NCBI GenBank assembly: GCA_030151925.1
Contig: JASLCY010000573.1
Coordinates: 1 to 7,856 of the forward strand
Length of the DNA stretch: 7,856 nucleotides
Reading direction: 5' to 3'
Source of the DNA: Oligoflexus sp.
GTDB lineage: Bacteria > Bdellovibrionota_B > Oligoflexia > Oligoflexales > Oligoflexaceae
Below the pieces are notes generated by a model, which saw only the letters and a list, made by a program, of their open reading frames with translations, was not told the DNA's origin and did no database searches. Below are positions 6,465 through 7,856 of the stretch, in pieces (within the stretch, counting starts at the first letter, position 1; the number at the start of each line of letters is the position of its first letter). The position numbers and the translations under genes are program-made.

Positions 6465-6493
6465 TTGAGGCGGTTCCCTGAAAATGCGATAAT
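6465..6493 (+). promoter_or_regulatory. Sigma70-type promoter for the 80-residue protein
   Basis: TTGAGG (6465-6470, 4 of 6 matches including TTGA) and GATAAT (6488-6493, 5 of 6) are 17 bases apart. A TG one base upstream of the -10 gives an extended -10 (TGCGATAAT). Transcription would begin near 6500, leaving a leader of about 54 bases before the ATG at 6554. It is the best-formed promoter in the window. Confidence 0.55.
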
Positions 6494-6500
6494 ATTGAAT

Positions 6501-6531
6501 GTTATAGGCTTTATGCGACGCTCGAAACCAA
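6501..6531 (-). promoter_or_regulatory. Candidate divergent promoter for the leader ORF and ackA
   Basis: On the minus strand TATAAC (6506-6501, 5 of 6 matches) has TTGGTT (6531-6526, first three bases matching) upstream, at a long 19-base spacing. A second -10-like TATTAT lies at 6494-6489 and overlaps the plus-strand -10. Initiation near 6494 would give about 74 bases of leader before the small ORF and about 180 before ackA. The spacing makes this weak, but some minus-strand promoter is expected in this divergent gap. Confidence 0.25.
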
Positions 6532-6542
6532 GAATCCATGCT

Positions 6543-6547
6543 AGGAG
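6543..6547 (+). promoter_or_regulatory. Ribosome-binding site AGGAG of the 80-residue protein
   Basis: AGGAG lies 6 bases before the ATG at 6554. This is near-ideal spacing. It supports both the chosen start and the reality of this small gene. Confidence 0.7.
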
Positions 6548-6553
6548 TCTGAG

Positions 6554-6796
6554 ATGGCGGGGGCTTTTGAAACGGCCACGAAGTCGGCTATACGCGAAAT
6601 CATACTGAACGCGGTCCACGAGTCGCGCTTCGGTTACGTCCTCTCGCCGGATAATCTGGATCTCCTGGAGGATCAGATCTTCGACCTGATCCTTACCAGC
6701 CGTAACCTGAAGGCGGCCGGCGACCGCATGATCGCCCAGGGACTCGCGCCCATGGGCGGAGCGCCCGGCGCCCGCGGTCCCCAGCTCAAGCGATGA
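6554..6796 (+). CDS. Small conserved-looking protein of unknown function (80 residues)
   Basis: I do not recognise the family. The reading frame looks genuine: it has an ATG with a well-placed AGGAG, a good promoter about 60 bases upstream, and codons that mostly end in G or C like its neighbours. The protein has no signal peptide or membrane segment. Residues 5-25 and 34-62 look helical (TATKSAIREIILNAV, then DNLDLLEDQIFDLIL and LKAAGDRMIAQG). The last 15 or so residues are a Gly/Pro/Ala/Arg-rich, probably disordered tail ending in LKR. It is likely cytoplasmic. Its last 11 bases overlap the 3' end of the convergent HDOD gene, so no room is left for a separate terminator. A small adaptor or regulatory protein is conceivable, but nothing in the sequence shows this. 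Confidence 0.7.
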   Translation: MAGAFETATKSAIREIILNAVHESRFGYVLSPDNLDLLEDQIFDLILTSRNLKAAGDRMIAQGLAPMGGAPGARGPQLKR

Positions 6797-7823
6797 CGTG
6801 CTGCGTGCGCTTCAGCTCCTGCAGCTGGGGGATGAGCGCGTCGAGCATCTTCTCCGTGATCTTCAGCCGCTTCAAATACTCGCCGAACAAAGCCTGATCG
6901 ATCTGATTGGGCTCAAGATTCACCCAATGGGCCAACTGATTCGCCAGTCCCGCGACCTCCCACAGGCCGATCTCGGCGTCTTTCGCCATCTTCGGGCTGA
7001 AGTGGTGCATCGATATGCTGTCGAGGAGCTCGTCGGGGAATCCCCAGAACGCGGCTCCGATCTCGCCGAGCACGGTATGGTCGTAGCCGCGGTTGCGTTC
7101 TTCCGCCTGGCGCCACGTGCCGAGCTTCTGCAGATCCTCCATCTCCATCGCATAGAGATCGGCCACGCGCGGTTCGAGGATCGCCAGGACGATCTTCCCG
7201 ATGTTGCAGGTGCTGCCGGCGAGGAAGGCCTGTTCCTGCGAGAAGGGCAGGCGGAGGTGCCGCACGAGGAATTCGGCGATGCGTCCCGTGAGGAAGGATT
7301 TGTTCCAGAAGCCCTTCGCGTCGAAGATCTTGGTCTTCAGCTCGAAGCGGCTAACGGCGGCGATCACCACCATATCGCGGAGCGTGTCGATGCCGATGAA
7401 GGCGATCGCGTGGGAGAGGCTGCGGATGAGCTGGCCGTCGCGCGCCTTCTGATTGTTGGCGACCCTGAGGACGGTGGCGGCGAGCAGCGAATCGTGTTTG
7501 ATCAGCTGGGCCATCTGCTCGGTGGAGGCGTTGGGGTTCTCGAGCAGCTTCTGCAATTCCATCACGTAATTCGGCAGGCGGGGAAGCTCCTTCTGCCGCG
7601 TGATCTTATTGAAGATCGATTGAGCCTCGTCCGACATCTGGGCTGCGGGATCATACCAATCGAATTTGCCTTTGAGGATGATGCCCGTGGAGAGGCAGCT
7701 GCAGTTGAACCAGAGATGGCCCTGGTCGCAAATACGCCAACGCGAAGTGTTTTGCAGAAAGTCATCGGGGCTCGTGAACTTCCGACCGCAGGAGTTACAA
7801 GTTTTAAGAACAACGTCTGACAT
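6786..7823 (-). CDS. HDOD-domain protein with N-terminal Cys/His (zinc-ribbon-like) motif
   Basis: This 345-residue cytoplasmic protein has two parts. Residues 9-43 hold a Cys/His cluster: C9-x2-C12, then C32, H36, C41 and C43, a likely zinc site. Residues about 75-285 match HDOD: 'LPRLPNYVMELQKLL', 'MAQLIKHDSLLAATVLRVANN', 'RSLSHAIAFIGIDTLRDMVVIAAVSRF', then 'AFLAGSTCNIGK' in place of the AGLLHDIG seen in many members, and 'HTVLGEIGAAFWGFPDELLDSISMHH'. The C-terminus (286-345) is helical. HDOD proteins are non-enzymatic relatives of HD phosphohydrolases; known members act in signalling, chemotaxis or stress control. The substitution of Cys-Asn for His-Asp fits loss of metal-dependent catalysis. 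Start ATG 7823 has AGGGA 7 bases upstream. The promoter probably lies beyond the right edge. The gene is convergent with the 80-residue protein gene. Confidence 0.88.
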   Translation of the reverse strand: MSDVVLKTCNSCGRKFTSPDDFLQNTSRWRICDQGHLWFNCSCLSTGIILKGKFDWYDPAAQMSDEAQSIFNKITRQKELPRLPNYVMELQKLLENPNASTEQMAQLIKHDSLLAATVLRVANNQKARDGQLIRSLSHAIAFIGIDTLRDMVVIAAVSRFELKTKIFDAKGFWNKSFLTGRIAEFLVRHLRLPFSQEQAFLAGSTCNIGKIVLAILEPRVADLYAMEMEDLQKLGTWRQAEERNRGYDHTVLGEIGAAFWGFPDELLDSISMHHFSPKMAKDAEIGLWEVAGLANQLAHWVNLEPNQIDQALFGEYLKRLKITEKMLDALIPQLQELKRTQHVIA

Positions 7824-7856
7824 GTCACATTCCCTAATACACTTCGTCCCTTATCG

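Noticed and set aside
6798..7820. Plus-strand ORF of 340 codons running the full length of the HDOD gene
   Set aside because: It mirrors a gene with clear HDOD motifs. It starts at a GTG without a ribosome-binding site, and its product is Leu/Glu/Asp/Arg-rich with no recognisable motif. It is a by-product of high GC in third codon positions.

Overview
This window is a stretch of ordinary, gene-dense chromosome from a Gram-negative bacterium. Base composition is moderately GC-rich, with GC-rich third codon positions. Two adjacent predicted outer-membrane lipoproteins, a DUF1566/Lcl_C domain, a MASE1 hybrid histidine kinase and an HDOD protein with a zinc-ribbon-like N-terminus would fit a Bdellovibrionota/Oligoflexia or deltaproteobacterial-type organism. 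That placement is a weak inference from gene content. There are no mobile elements, rRNA or tRNA genes, CRISPR arrays or phage genes.

Layout, left to right. (1) The 3' end of a plus-strand gene with a DNRLRE-type (CBM96-like) beta-domain enters from the left edge. (2) Two minus-strand lipoprotein genes follow: a 318-residue protein with a C-terminal DUF1566/Lcl_C domain, and a 392-residue Ala-rich helical protein of unknown function with degenerate internal repeats. (3) Next comes a 738-residue minus-strand hybrid sensor kinase (MASE1, HisKA, HATPase, receiver). (4) Acetate kinase (ackA) lies upstream of it on the same strand, with all the residues known to be catalytic conserved. (5) A 241-base divergent intergenic region follows. 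(6) An 80-residue plus-strand protein of unknown family comes next; its 3' end overlaps the next gene by 11 bases. (7) Last is a minus-strand HDOD protein with an N-terminal Cys/His cluster, whose start lies 33 bases from the right edge.

The most interesting part is the ackA leader, on the minus strand. It contains an apparent unannotated 23-codon ORF with a perfect GGAGG Shine-Dalgarno, encoding a very hydrophobic peptide. This ORF ends 36 nt before the ackA ATG. The ackA ribosome-binding site can fold into a hairpin, and a ribosome terminating on the small ORF would be expected to disrupt it. A competing pairing between the small ORF's last codons and the hairpin is also possible. Together this looks like a translational-coupling or leader-peptide control element for acetate kinase, or a small membrane protein co-transcribed with it. 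It is inferred from sequence only and needs folding, conservation and ribosome-profiling tests.

The genes do not form one obvious pathway. The kinase and the HDOD protein are signalling proteins, the lipoproteins and the DNRLRE protein are probably envelope or exported proteins, and AckA is central carbon metabolism.
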